In this document: positions 1 through 7,297 of the stretch, piece by piece | Layout of the letters: each line of letters begins with the position of its first letter | How positions within the stretch are numbered: position 1 is the first letter of the stretch | From: Pseudomonadota bacterium | Lineage (GTDB): Bacteria > Pseudomonadota > Alphaproteobacteria > Rhizobiales > Rhizobiaceae | Assembly (NCBI GenBank): GCA_023422735.1 | Contig: JAFAGL010000089.1 | Span: 1-16,844 of the forward strand | Direction: 5' to 3' | Length of the DNA: 16,844 nt | Translations under genes and position numbers: made by a program | Notes under the pieces: model-generated | The model's database searches: none | What the model saw: the letters and a program-made list of their open reading frames with translations, nothing else | Told to the model about the DNA's origin: nothing

Positions 1-2451
1 GCGCATGGATGCGTGGCGCGAAAGAATGGCATCGGGATCAAAACGAGCTTCTTCCAGGGTGCAATCCCATTGCGAATGGTTGATGTCGACTGGCCGAACT
101 TCCACGCCATGCTCGCGTGCATCCCTCACGAGTTGCGCCGGCGCATAAAAACCCATCGGCTGGGCGTTGAGCAGGGCGGCGCAAAACAGATCGGGATAAT
201 AGGTCTTGAACCAGCAGGATGCATAAACCAGCAGCGCAAAAGACGCCGCATGGCTTTCGGGAAAACCATATTCGCCAAAACCTTCGATCTGGCGAAAGCA
301 GCGCTCGGCAAACTCGCGCGGATAACCGTTCCCCACCATGCCGTCGATCAACTCGTTTTCGAGCTGTGAAATGATGCCGACGCGGCGAAAAGTTGCCATG
401 GCGCGGCGCATCTTGTCGGCCTTGTCGGGGGCAAATCCTCCGCAATCGATTGCGATCCGCATCGCTTGTTCCTGAAACAGGGGTACGCCCAAAGTGCGCT
501 CCAGGATCGCCTTGAGTTCCGGTTTGATATATTCCGGTTTTTCCTTGCCTTCGCGCCGGCGCAGATAAGGATGCACCATATCACCCTGAATGGGGCCGGG
601 GCGAACGATCGCCACTTCGATCACGAGATCGTAGAATTCCCGCGGCTTCAATCGTGGCAGCATCGACATTTGCGCGCGGCTTTCGATCTGGAAGACACCA
701 AGCGTATCGGCACGCTGGATCATCGCATAAACCGGGGCTTCGCCTTCGGGGATGATCGATAATGTGGTGGCCTTTTCTTCCGGGTAATGCTGCTGCAACA
801 GATCGAAACTGCGACGCAGGGCAGACAGCATGCCAAGCGCCAGAATATCCACCTTGAACAGGCCGACCGAATCGAGATCGTCCTTGTCCCATTCGATCAT
901 CTTGCGCTCGGGCATGGCTGTTTTCATGATCGGCACGATCTCGTCCAACCGGTCACGTGTGATGACGAAGCCGCCCACATGCTGGCTCAGATGGCGGGGA
1001 AATCCCTGGATCGCATTGGCGTAATCGAAAAACCGCCGGGTCAAAGGATCCTGCATGGCCAAGCCGGCGGACGCCGCTTCGCGGGCACCCAGATTCTTGT
1101 CGCCCCAACGCCAGGTCGAGGCCGATAAAGCTGCAATCGTATCTTCGGAAAATCCCAGCGCCTTGCCCACCTCACGCATGGCCGAACGCGACCGATAAGA
1201 AATGACGGCAGCCGCCAGCGCAGTGTTCTTCTCGCTATATTTCTGGTAAATGTAAGCGATCACCTGAGCGCGTTTTTCGTGTTCGAAATCAACATCGATA
1301 TCCGGTGGCTCATTGCGCTCCTTGGAAATGAAACGCTCGAACAGCGTATTCATTCGATGCGGACCGACATCGGTAATGCCCAAGCAATAGCAGATCAGGG
1401 AGTTGGCGGCGGAACCGCGTCCCTGACACAGGATCTTCTTGTCACGGGCAAAGCGGACAATATCGTAAACCGTCAGGAAATAGCCGGCATAGCCAAGCTC
1501 ATCCACCAAAGCGAGTTCTTTGCGCAAAGTCGCGAGCAACTCATCATCGGGGGCAGCAAAACGCCGGGCAGCCCCTTCCCAGGTCAGTCGTTCCAGTTCT
1601 TGCTGAGGTGTTGCGCCATCGCGGGTCGGCTCATCGGGATAATTATGTTTGAGTTCGCCTAACGAGAAATTCAAAGTGGCGGCAAAGCGTTGCGTTTCAG
1701 CCAGAAGCTGAGGATGGCCGATAAAAAGCCGGGCCATCTGGGACGGCGATTTCAGATAGCGCTCGGCATTGGCCTGCCGTTCCAATCCGATCGCGTCGAC
1801 CGGGCGGTTCAGGCGGATTCCTGTCAAGACATCCTGCAATTCGCGAAATTCCGGGCGATGATACAAAACATCATTGATGGCCATCAGCGGTACACTTGCT
1901 TGCTTGGCCAAGGCGGTCATCTGTTCCAATCGAAACGCGTGGTCACCTTTGTAATCGGGGGCCATTGCCAGCCAAATGCAACTTTCGAATTTCGCACCAA
2001 GATCAGCAAGAAAGCCGGAAATCGCGTTCAGGTCGCCTGTGGGGTCTGCCACAACAGCAAGCGACATCTCTCTGCCCAATTCCATGAGATCGCTGCGATA
2101 AACCAGGGGCGCACCTTTTTCGCTGGTTTCGCGCAGATTTGCCTGGCTCAATAGCCGGCAAAGATTCCCCCATCCCTTGCGATTGCGAGGATACGCCAAA
2201 ACATCAGGCGTTTGATCGCAAAACACCAACCGACTCCCAGGATGAAAGGGCAAGTCCTTGGTTCTGGCCATGTTCCAGGCGCGCACCACGCCGGCCACCG
2301 TATTGCGATCGGCCATGCCGATGGCGTGATAACCATGCTCCTTGGCGCCTTCCATCAATTGCTCGGGGCTGGCAGCACCGCGCAAAAACGAAAAGTTCGA
2401 TTGGACGGCGAACTCGGCATAAGAAGGTTGCGGAGCAGGGGGAGGGCTCAT
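1..2451 (-). CDS. dnaE2: Error-prone DNA polymerase DnaE2 (C-terminus cut by window edge)
   Basis: C-family DNA polymerase alpha subunit of the DnaE2/ImuC type, which performs mutagenic translesion synthesis with ImuA and ImuB. I translated the minus-strand frame codon by codon and it stays open from the ATG at 2451 to base 1, giving 817 residues of a protein usually near 1,080. An N-terminal PHP-like domain opens with SNFSFLRGA (about residues 17-25). The palm carries PDIDVDFE with catalytic Asp384 and Asp386, and the third catalytic Asp is in FKVDILALG (Asp535). GRGSAANS precedes the palm motif. Late motifs GFGEYGFPESHAASF and VDINHSQWDC are typical of DnaE2. Several PHP metal-binding histidines of DnaE1 appear to be missing, as is usual in DnaE2. 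The start is fixed by an ATGA overlap with the imuB stop, which implies translational coupling. The C-terminal OB-fold part lies outside the window. Confidence 0.97.
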   Translation of the reverse strand, partial: MSPPPAPQPSYAEFAVQSNFSFLRGAASPEQLMEGAKEHGYHAIGMADRNTVAGVVRAWNMARTKDLPFHPGSRLVFCDQTPDVLAYPRNRKGWGNLCRLLSQANLRETSEKGAPLVYRSDLMELGREMSLAVVADPTGDLNAISGFLADLGAKFESCIWLAMAPDYKGDHAFRLEQMTALAKQASVPLMAINDVLYHRPEFRELQDVLTGIRLNRPVDAIGLERQANAERYLKSPSQMARLFIGHPQLLAETQRFAATLNFSLGELKHNYPDEPTRDGATPQQELERLTWEGAARRFAAPDDELLATLRKELALVDELGYAGYFLTVYDIVRFARDKKILCQGRGSAANSLICYCLGITDVGPHRMNTLFERFISKERNEPPDIDVDFEHEKRAQVIAYIYQKYSEKNTALAAAVISYRSRSAMREVGKALGFSEDTIAALSASTWRWGDKNLGAREAASAGLAMQDPLTRRFFDYANAIQGFPRHLSQHVGGFVITRDRLDEIVPIMKTAMPERKMIEWDKDDLDSVGLFKVDILALGMLSALRRSFDLLQQHYPEEKATTLSIIPEGEAPVYAMIQRADTLGVFQIESRAQMSMLPRLKPREFYDLVIEVAIVRPGPIQGDMVHPYLRRREGKEKPEYIKPELKAILERTLGVPLFQEQAMRIAIDCGGFAPDKADKMRRAMATFRRVGIISQLENELIDGMVGNGYPREFAERCFRQIEGFGEYGFPESHAASFALLVYASCWFKTYYPDLFCAALLNAQPMGFYAPAQLVRDAREHGVEVRPVDINHSQWDCTLEEARFDPDAILSRHASMR

Positions 2452-4157
2452 GCGAAAATCCCGTGCATATACCAGCGTGGCAGCTGCGGATCAGGAGGCA
2501 GACCGCAATCCAACAATGCTGCTGGTTCTTCCTGGAGAAACTCGCCTTTTTGTTTAGCCTCTTCTTCGAGCGCCTTCTTCATCAGGGGTCCAAGGCGCGG
2601 CTCGCCTTCATAAAGCCCCTGTCGAAACAGCCAGTAACGATGACCGTCACCATCCTCAACACGGAAATAATCGCGCGTTTCGCCCGTTTCGTCGTGCCAC
2701 CATTCGGGAGTGAGGCGCTCCGGTCCTTCAGAATGAATGATGCGGTGCTGCATGCGCCGCCAACGAAAAAAGGCCGGCGGGCCGTCTGGCACTTCCGCCA
2801 TCACGTCGACCAGCTCCGGCGTTTTGAGAAGTCGCAACGGCCGGGCAGGGCCGGAAAGACATGCAGAATCCGTGTCCGGTTTGGAGTTTCCCACGCCCCC
2901 TACATAAGAAACAGCTCGTTCGGGAATATGGCTTGGCATCAGAACCGGCTGCAGGATCACCGGATGTCCCAGCCGCGCGGCGACCCGGTCAGAAAGGATT
3001 GCGAGCCTTTGCGTTTCGTTGCGGTTGATTTCCATCATCGAAGCTTGTGTTTCAGCGAAAGCCTGCGCGCTCAAAACCGACAAGCGAAGAAGATCGATGC
3101 CATAACCGGTATCCAGTCGATCGCTGACGGCATTCAGTTTTTCATGAAACAAAAGCTTGATGAGCCTGGGATCGCGCAGCGGCTGTGCGGCACGGACACG
3201 CAAGCGAAAAACCGTGCTGTCGACCCGAAACAGCGCCAGTTCAAATTCCGTTGCACCTTGGCCACGCTCGCTGAGTGCCGGCTGCAGGCTTTTCGCCAAT
3301 GTCGACACAAGCTCTTCAATATCTTCCAGCCGGCCGATCGGTTCGAAAAATCGGCGTTCCACCGAAAGGTCGGGAACCGGGCGGCGGGGTGTGATCGCTT
3401 CTTCCACTTGGCCGAATGCTTGGTCGAGCCGCAACAAAAGTTGGGATCCGAAACGTCGAGCCAAGGGCGCGCGTGGTTTGGATGCGACAGTTCCGATCGC
3501 TCGCAAGCCGACGCTTTCCAGCCCATTTTGTGTTTCACGTGAAATACGCAGCGCAGAAGGCGGGAAGGGCGCCAAAGCCTCGGCTTCCCCGCCTTTCTGA
3601 ATAACCGTTCCCGATTGAAAACGAGCCAGCGCATAGGCTGCGCCCGGCGTGGAGGCGAGGCCTGCACGAATATCGAGGCCCTGCTCACCCAACCGTTTGC
3701 AGATATCCGCCATCATGGATTTTTCGCCGTCGAACAAATGCGCGCAACCGGTGATATCGAGATAAAGTCCGTCCGGCCAGTTGATCGCCACCAAAGGCGT
3801 ATAACGATCGCACCAGTCGGCCAAAGCTTCGAGAAAACGGCGGTCGGCGGCTTCGTCGGCTTCCACGATATCAAGATCGGGATACATGGCGCGGGCTTCG
3901 GCTATGCCTTGTCCAATGCGCAAGCGTGCTTGTTCAGCATTGAAATCAAGGGCTGCGATGCGTTGCGCATTGTCCTGCCGGCTACTCACCACCAGCGGCG
4001 CGGCGTTTTGTGTTTGCAGGGCCCATTTCTTGCCCAGCCGTTTGCGCCAGATGCGCTCGGCTGGAAGATAAGGAAACCACAGTGCTAGAAACCGCTGGCC
4101 GGGTTTGGTTTGTAGATCGGAATCGAGCGGGCTGGCGCATCCGGTAACAGCAGTCAT
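2448..4157 (-). CDS. imuB: ImuB, Y-family polymerase-like mutasome hub
   Basis: ImuB resembles a Y-family (DinB-like) polymerase but is catalytically inactive. In the established model it links DnaE2 and ImuA to the sliding clamp during SOS mutagenesis. The 569-residue product has the family N-terminal block RFLALWFPYLPAERI (from about residue 22), where true Y-family enzymes carry the first metal-binding Asp. The LDITGCAHLFDGE block replaces the second acidic motif. The helix-hairpin region (LESVGLRAIGTVASKP, then LARRFGSQLLLRLDQAFGQ) is intact. The C-terminus ends RWYMHGIFA, typical of the family, and QLPRW at about 558-562 resembles a clamp-binding motif (inference). The ATG at 4157 is the only plausible start before the conserved block, so the gene overlaps the imuA 3' end by 176 nt. 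Its Shine-Dalgarno is weak. Its TGA overlaps the dnaE2 ATG. Confidence 0.95.
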   Translation of the reverse strand: MTAVTGCASPLDSDLQTKPGQRFLALWFPYLPAERIWRKRLGKKWALQTQNAAPLVVSSRQDNAQRIAALDFNAEQARLRIGQGIAEARAMYPDLDIVEADEAADRRFLEALADWCDRYTPLVAINWPDGLYLDITGCAHLFDGEKSMMADICKRLGEQGLDIRAGLASTPGAAYALARFQSGTVIQKGGEAEALAPFPPSALRISRETQNGLESVGLRAIGTVASKPRAPLARRFGSQLLLRLDQAFGQVEEAITPRRPVPDLSVERRFFEPIGRLEDIEELVSTLAKSLQPALSERGQGATEFELALFRVDSTVFRLRVRAAQPLRDPRLIKLLFHEKLNAVSDRLDTGYGIDLLRLSVLSAQAFAETQASMMEINRNETQRLAILSDRVAARLGHPVILQPVLMPSHIPERAVSYVGGVGNSKPDTDSACLSGPARPLRLLKTPELVDVMAEVPDGPPAFFRWRRMQHRIIHSEGPERLTPEWWHDETGETRDYFRVEDGDGHRYWLFRQGLYEGEPRLGPLMKKALEEEAKQKGEFLQEEPAALLDCGLPPDPQLPRWYMHGIFA

Positions 4158-4959
4158 CAGGGTTCCATTCCAGCGTAAAACTGCCCAAGCGGGCCGTGCG
4201 GCTTTTCGTAATGGTGACCGTCAATCCCGGCGGGCCGAGCGAGCCGAACAAAGGCCCTTCCAACGTTTGACGCGGGCTCGCCGGTGCCGTGGTGATTTCC
4301 AATCGAACAGGGGCTGCTGTCGGACCGGGTTCAGCTGCTTGCCGCAAAAGAAATACCGGTCGCCCTGCCGCCTGTGCCCGGCGGTGCAGCCGCCGCGTGG
4401 CCGTCAGATCGAGCAGGCGGGGATTGCCGCGCACTTCCACAACCACCGCTGCTAGATCCGGCAGGCTGGCTGCTTCCTCGCCGATCCACAACACATCTCT
4501 AAGCTTTTGGGCTTCGGCAAACAGGAACCGTTGAGGCGAAACACCGAATGTTTGCAGGGCTGGTGGGTAAATCCGCCCTGCTTCATTGAAACTCTCGCGC
4601 GTTCCCAGCCACAGAAGCGGCAAATCAGGGTAAGGCGACCGTTGCAATAAGATATGTCCCAGGAAAAGCGTCCATGCGGCCATCACAGCACTCGTGCGGG
4701 CTGTTGGAGCGTGAATTTCGGTCAGCGCTGCCAAGGGCAACCCGCCTTCCAGAACTTCATCCAAAGGAGCGATCCGTGTCGGCAGGCAAGCCTTTGTTGC
4801 CACACCGCGACCGCTTTGGCGGATCAGAACGCCCGTGTCCGGGCCGGCTTCAGGCGCGCAATCGGATTCTGTCAGTTGTTCCGGCAGAACACCCTCAATC
4901 CTGGCAATCTCGTGGCGCAAGGTGCAAAGCGTTTCCTGCGCCAAGGCTCGCATCGCCAT
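3982..4959 (-). CDS. imuA: ImuA, RecA/SulA-like mutasome accessory protein
   Basis: ImuA is the first gene of the imuA-imuB-dnaE2 SOS cassette and is required with ImuB and DnaE2 for damage-induced mutagenesis in bacteria carrying this operon. The 325-residue product has a RecA-like core. The strand/helix region GGLPLAALTEIHAP stands where RecA has its Walker A loop, but the GxxxxGKT signature is absent (TARTSAV follows). The VVVEVRGNPRLLDLTATRRL block and the terminal SFTLEWNP block are typical of the family. Residues after about 268 (Ser/Ala/Arg-rich) are encoded entirely within the overlap with imuB and look like a non-conserved tail. The ATG at 4959 has GGAG 9 nt upstream. A second in-frame ATG lies at 4953. 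A LexA box sits 24 bp upstream of the start, so SOS control is expected. Confidence 0.93.
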   Translation of the reverse strand: MAMRALAQETLCTLRHEIARIEGVLPEQLTESDCAPEAGPDTGVLIRQSGRGVATKACLPTRIAPLDEVLEGGLPLAALTEIHAPTARTSAVMAAWTLFLGHILLQRSPYPDLPLLWLGTRESFNEAGRIYPPALQTFGVSPQRFLFAEAQKLRDVLWIGEEAASLPDLAAVVVEVRGNPRLLDLTATRRLHRRAQAAGRPVFLLRQAAEPGPTAAPVRLEITTAPASPRQTLEGPLFGSLGPPGLTVTITKSRTARLGSFTLEWNPDDCCYRMRQPARFRSTNQTRPAVSSTVVSLSSSRAHLAQTAGQEMGPANTKRRAAGGE

Positions 4960-4982
4960 GGCGGTCCACTCCGGTCAGTTTC

Positions 4983-4997
4983 GTTCCTGTTATGTTC
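4983..4997 (-). promoter_or_regulatory. LexA operator (SOS box) of the imuA-imuB-dnaE2 operon
   Basis: The direct repeat GTTC-CTGTTAT-GTTC (GAAC-N7-GAAC read on the imuA strand) is a perfect match to the alphaproteobacterial LexA consensus GTTC-N7-GTTC. It lies 24 bp upstream of the imuA ATG and directly beside a TCTATA -10-like hexamer, the usual place for repression. It also sits upstream of the plus-strand metallopeptidase gene, but 136 bp from that start, so control of that gene is uncertain. Confidence 0.9.
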
Positions 4998-4998
4998 T

Positions 4999-5029
4999 TA
5001 TAGATTCCGAACTGGCTGCGAAGAGTCAA
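4999..5029 (-). promoter_or_regulatory. Candidate sigma70-type promoter of imuA
   Basis: Read on the minus strand, TTGACT (5029-5024) and TCTATA (5004-4999) are separated by 19 bp, slightly long for a housekeeping promoter. The LexA box begins 1 bp downstream of the -10-like hexamer. The hexamers are seen in the sequence. Promoter function is inferred. Confidence 0.45.
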
Positions 5030-5068
5030 GGCGAGATGAAGAATTTATTCCTGACCTTGCGGCGGCAA

Positions 5069-5080
5069 GCTTTGCAAAGC
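5069..5080. repeat. 12-bp perfect palindrome between imuA and the metallopeptidase gene
   Basis: GCTTTGCAAAGC is its own reverse complement and lies 53 bp before the metallopeptidase start. It could be a small operator for a dimeric regulator or chance. I recognise no known consensus. Confidence 0.4.
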
Positions 5081-5132
5081 CTCTCGAAAGGTGGCACCGG
5101 AAGGTTTATATGAGCCGGCCAAAGGAGACCGA

Positions 5133-5555
5133 ATGGCCCGTCTTTATCAAACCCGGCAATGGCATAACCAGCTTTCCCCTTCGATGGAGGAGTTTGAACT
5201 GCTGGCGCTGGAAACCTATGCCCATTTGCCGGAAGATTTTCGCAAGCTGACCGGTGAGATCATCATCCAGGTATCGGAATTTCCGACCGAGGAAATCATG
5301 GATGATCTGGCGCTGGAAACTCCGTTCGATCTGCTTGGCCTGTTTGAAGGTCGCGGTATTGCCGAGCGATGGACGCCGCAAACCGGCGAGGAACCCAACA
5401 AGATCACGCTGTATCGCCGGGCGATCCTGGATTACTGGTCAGAAAACGAGGAAACGCTGGGCGACATCGTGGCCCATGTCCTCATCCACGAAATCGGTCA
5501 TCATTTCGGCTTGTCGGATGACGACATGGAGCGCATCGAGGAAGCGGCGGAATAG
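5133..5555 (+). CDS. Zincin-like metallopeptidase family protein (DUF1025/PF06262 type)
   Basis: A 140-residue cytosolic protein with no signal peptide or membrane segment. Near its C-terminus it carries the zinc-protease motif HEIGHHFGLSDDDM: His119, Glu120 and His123 form the HExxH motif and an acidic residue follows shortly after. This arrangement, the short length and the acidic N-terminal half (FPTEEIMDDLALETPFDLLGL) match the small zincin-like metallopeptidase family. Its substrate is unknown to me. The ATG at 5133 was chosen because GGAG lies 5 nt upstream (5124-5127). An in-frame upstream start at 5091 has no good ribosome site and would add only a non-conserved leader. It is divergent from imuA and ends 2 bp from the stop of the convergent DUF1737 gene. 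Confidence 0.85.
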   Translation: MARLYQTRQWHNQLSPSMEEFELLALETYAHLPEDFRKLTGEIIIQVSEFPTEEIMDDLALETPFDLLGLFEGRGIAERWTPQTGEEPNKITLYRRAILDYWSENEETLGDIVAHVLIHEIGHHFGLSDDDMERIEEAAE

Positions 5556-5557
5556 GC

Positions 5558-5764
5558 TTACTGTTCGCCAAGCTTCATGTCGGGGTGGTAGTCCTTGCCC
5601 GGAACGTCCTTCACCACAGCCTGTCCGCACCGCATCGTGCCGCTTGCCGAATCAAAGGCATAGGTCGGAGAGCCATGCAACTCCCAGCCCTTGTTCAGCG
5701 CTGCCGTCACCTTATGGCAGAAGCTGGCATCGTCGGGGGCGGTGAGAAGGCGGTAAAGTTTCAT
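5558..5764 (-). CDS. DUF1737 small protein
   Basis: A 68-residue protein beginning MKLYRLLTAPDDASFCHKV, followed by ALNKGWELHGSPT and GQAVVKDV. This is the layout of the DUF1737 family, small proteins of unknown function common in alphaproteobacteria. I see no signal peptide or membrane segment. Cys16 and Cys46 are present. The ATG at 5764 is preferred over an in-frame start at 5782 because AAGGA lies 6 nt upstream and this start forms an ATGA overlap with the stop of the CitE-like gene. That predicts translational coupling and a shared transcript. The downstream neighbour is convergent, 2 bp away, with no visible terminator between them. Confidence 0.8.
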   Translation of the reverse strand: MKLYRLLTAPDDASFCHKVTAALNKGWELHGSPTYAFDSASGTMRCGQAVVKDVPGKDYHPDMKLGEQ

Positions 5765-6633
5765 TTCGGGTCCTTTTCCCAATTCCGAGAGGCGGCCAGC
5801 AGCTTTTCGGCCTGTGCCAGATGAAGCCGCTCGACCATGCGTCCATTGATCTGGATGACACCTTTTTCGGGGGCCGCCTCGAACGCGTCCACAATCGCCT
5901 GCGCTTCGGCGATTTCTTCTGAACTCGGTGCAAATGCCTTTGTCGCGGGTTCGATCTGAGCCGGATGAATCAAGGTCTTGCCGTCAAAGCCCATGGAACG
6001 CGCTTCCTGGCATTCAGCTTCAAAGGCTTCCAGATCACGAAAATCATTGCTTACGCCATCCAGCGCGAGCAATCCGCCAGCTTTGGCGGCCATCACCATT
6101 TGCTGCAGGAACGGCATGAGATAACGCCTGTCCGGCGTTATGCGAATGCCGGTATCCTTGGCCAGATCATTGGTGCCGGCTACCAGCCCTGTTAAACGCG
6201 CAGCGCGATCACGTCCAAGCGCTGCAATTGCGCCGAGATTGAGAATAGCTTTCGGCGTTTCGATCATCGCCCAAAGCTTGATGCGCTTGGGGGCATCCAC
6301 CTCGTCCAGCGCATCGTCGCATTCCAGAATATCGCGCGGCGAATCGACCTTGGGCAGAAGAATTGCGTTGGGTCGACAGTTTTTGGCAACTTCCAGATCC
6401 TTCGCGCCCCATTCCGTGTCCATCGCATTGACGCGAATAATCAGGCGCTTGTCGGGCGGGTTCTTGAACAAGCGCACCAGATTGTCGCGTGCGGCTGCTT
6501 TTTGATCGGGTGAAACGGCATCTTCCAGATCGAGAATTGCGGCATCGACAGGCAACTCTGCCAGTTTGCCAAGTGCCTTCTCATTCGTGGCCGGCACATA
6601 AAGAACGGAGCGGTGGGGATGAAGCGTCGTCAT
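5761..6633 (-). CDS. CitE-like CoA-ester lyase (HpcH/HpaI aldolase, citrate lyase beta family)
   Basis: A 290-residue TIM-barrel lyase of the CitE / malyl-CoA lyase superfamily, which cleaves or forms 3-hydroxyacyl-CoA thioesters with Mg2+ help. Family motifs appear in order: HRSVLYVPATNEKAL (7-21), DAAILDLEDAV (30-40), IIRVNA with substrate-binding Arg67, MIETPKAI with probable metal ligand Glu125, GTNDLAKD with probable metal ligand Asp156, and KTLIHPAQIEP (219-229). No citrate lyase alpha, gamma or ligase gene is nearby, so it is probably not part of a citrate lyase complex. The exact substrate cannot be read from the sequence. The ATG at 6633 aligns with the family N-terminus; longer in-frame starts would run into osmC. 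The stop overlaps the DUF1737 start by ATGA. An osmC terminator upstream implies it has its own promoter, but I see no clear one. Confidence 0.88.
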   Translation of the reverse strand: MTTLHPHRSVLYVPATNEKALGKLAELPVDAAILDLEDAVSPDQKAAARDNLVRLFKNPPDKRLIIRVNAMDTEWGAKDLEVAKNCRPNAILLPKVDSPRDILECDDALDEVDAPKRIKLWAMIETPKAILNLGAIAALGRDRAARLTGLVAGTNDLAKDTGIRITPDRRYLMPFLQQMVMAAKAGGLLALDGVSNDFRDLEAFEAECQEARSMGFDGKTLIHPAQIEPATKAFAPSSEEIAEAQAIVDAFEAAPEKGVIQINGRMVERLHLAQAEKLLAASRNWEKDPK

Positions 6634-6645
6634 GCGCCATTCATT

Positions 6646-6659
6646 GCCGGCCTGCCGGC
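6646..6659 (-). repeat. GC-rich inverted repeat in the CitE-like gene leader
   Basis: GCCGGC, 2 nt, GCCGGC can fold into a short strong hairpin 12 nt upstream of the start codon, where a ribosome site would be expected. Between hairpin and start lies a four-codon frame (ATG AAT GGC GCA TGA) whose TGA overlaps the start ATG. A translational effect is inference only. Confidence 0.35.
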
Positions 6660-6694
6660 TGTGCGCAAGAGGAGGATGCTGGCTTTGCACGGCC

Positions 6695-6729
6695 GAAAAG
6701 AAAAAGCCGACCCATTCCGGACCGGCTTT
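6695..6729 (-). terminator. Rho-independent terminator of osmC
   Basis: On the minus strand the arms AAAGCCG and CGGCTTT (6729-6723 and 6709-6703) extend by two GC and two wobble pairs to an 11-bp stem with a 5-nt loop. A T-rich tail (TTTTTCTTTT) follows. It lies 23 bp after the osmC stop and separates osmC from the CitE-like gene. Confidence 0.85.
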
Positions 6730-6751
6730 CTTCTCATTTTGTCCGCTTCGA

Positions 6752-7189
6752 TCAAGCCAGCTTGGCGTCGAGACTGACCTTGATTGCGCCCAATGCCTTT
6801 GAAACGGGGCAGCCTTCCTTGGCTTTCGTTGCCAGTTCCTGGAACTTGGCTTCATCAATGCCCGGTACCGTGCCGGTCAAGGCAATGGCGCTTTCGGTGA
6901 TTGCGAAACCGCCGCCTTCGGCCGGGCCATAATGCACGGTGGCCGTGGCATCGAGCTTGTCGGCAGGCGTGCCGTTTTCGGCCAGGAAATGCGAAAGCTG
7001 CATGGCGAAACAACCGGCATGAGCTGCGGCGATCAGTTCTTCCGGATTGGTGCCGGATTTGCCGCTTTCATCCTGAAACCGGCCTTTGAAGGAATAAGGC
7101 GTGCCGGCAAAAGCGCCGCTTTGCGTATCGAGTGTTCCTGTGCCTTCGGTGAGCGAACCCTTCCAAACGGCGTTAGCTGTGCGCTTCAT
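6752..7189 (-). CDS. osmC: OsmC-family organic hydroperoxide reductase (peroxiredoxin)
   Basis: A thiol-dependent peroxidase that reduces organic hydroperoxides in the cytoplasm. The 145-residue product matches OsmC along its length: YSFKGRF, then GTNPEELIAAAHAGCF with the peroxidatic Cys60, then AKEGCPVSKAL with the resolving Cys127. Both redox cysteines are present. The N-terminal WKGSLTEGTGTLDTQSG and the GFAITES segment fit OsmC better than Ohr. The ATG at 7189 has GAGG about 9 nt upstream. It has its own terminator and lies 108 bp downstream of the hydroxylase gene on the same strand, so it may be partly cotranscribed. I see no MarR/OhrR regulator gene beside it, which also favours OsmC over Ohr. 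Confidence 0.93.
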   Translation of the reverse strand: MKRTANAVWKGSLTEGTGTLDTQSGAFAGTPYSFKGRFQDESGKSGTNPEELIAAAHAGCFAMQLSHFLAENGTPADKLDATATVHYGPAEGGGFAITESAIALTGTVPGIDEAKFQELATKAKEGCPVSKALGAIKVSLDAKLA

Positions 7190-7297
7190 GGTGGTTATCC
7201 TCGTGTACGACTGTGATTCATGTCTGCCGGCCTGATGGCGTCGGCAGTCTTTATCTAGGTTTGCAGCACGAGCGTGCCAGAGCCAATGATAGGATCG

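Noticed and set aside
1..2451. dnaE2 as a broken gene, because only short minus-strand frames stand out there
   Set aside because: Reading the ATG frame codon by codon shows no stop from 2451 to 1; the gene simply runs off the window edge.
2139..3542. 467-codon plus-strand frame across the imuB/dnaE2 junction
   Set aside because: Shadow, in codon register with imuB over most of its length; no recognisable domain and it ignores the clear operon on the other strand.
7272..7290. sigma54-like TGGCACG and small hairpin before osmC
   Set aside because: The -12 element does not fit at the required spacing and there is no T-run for a terminator.
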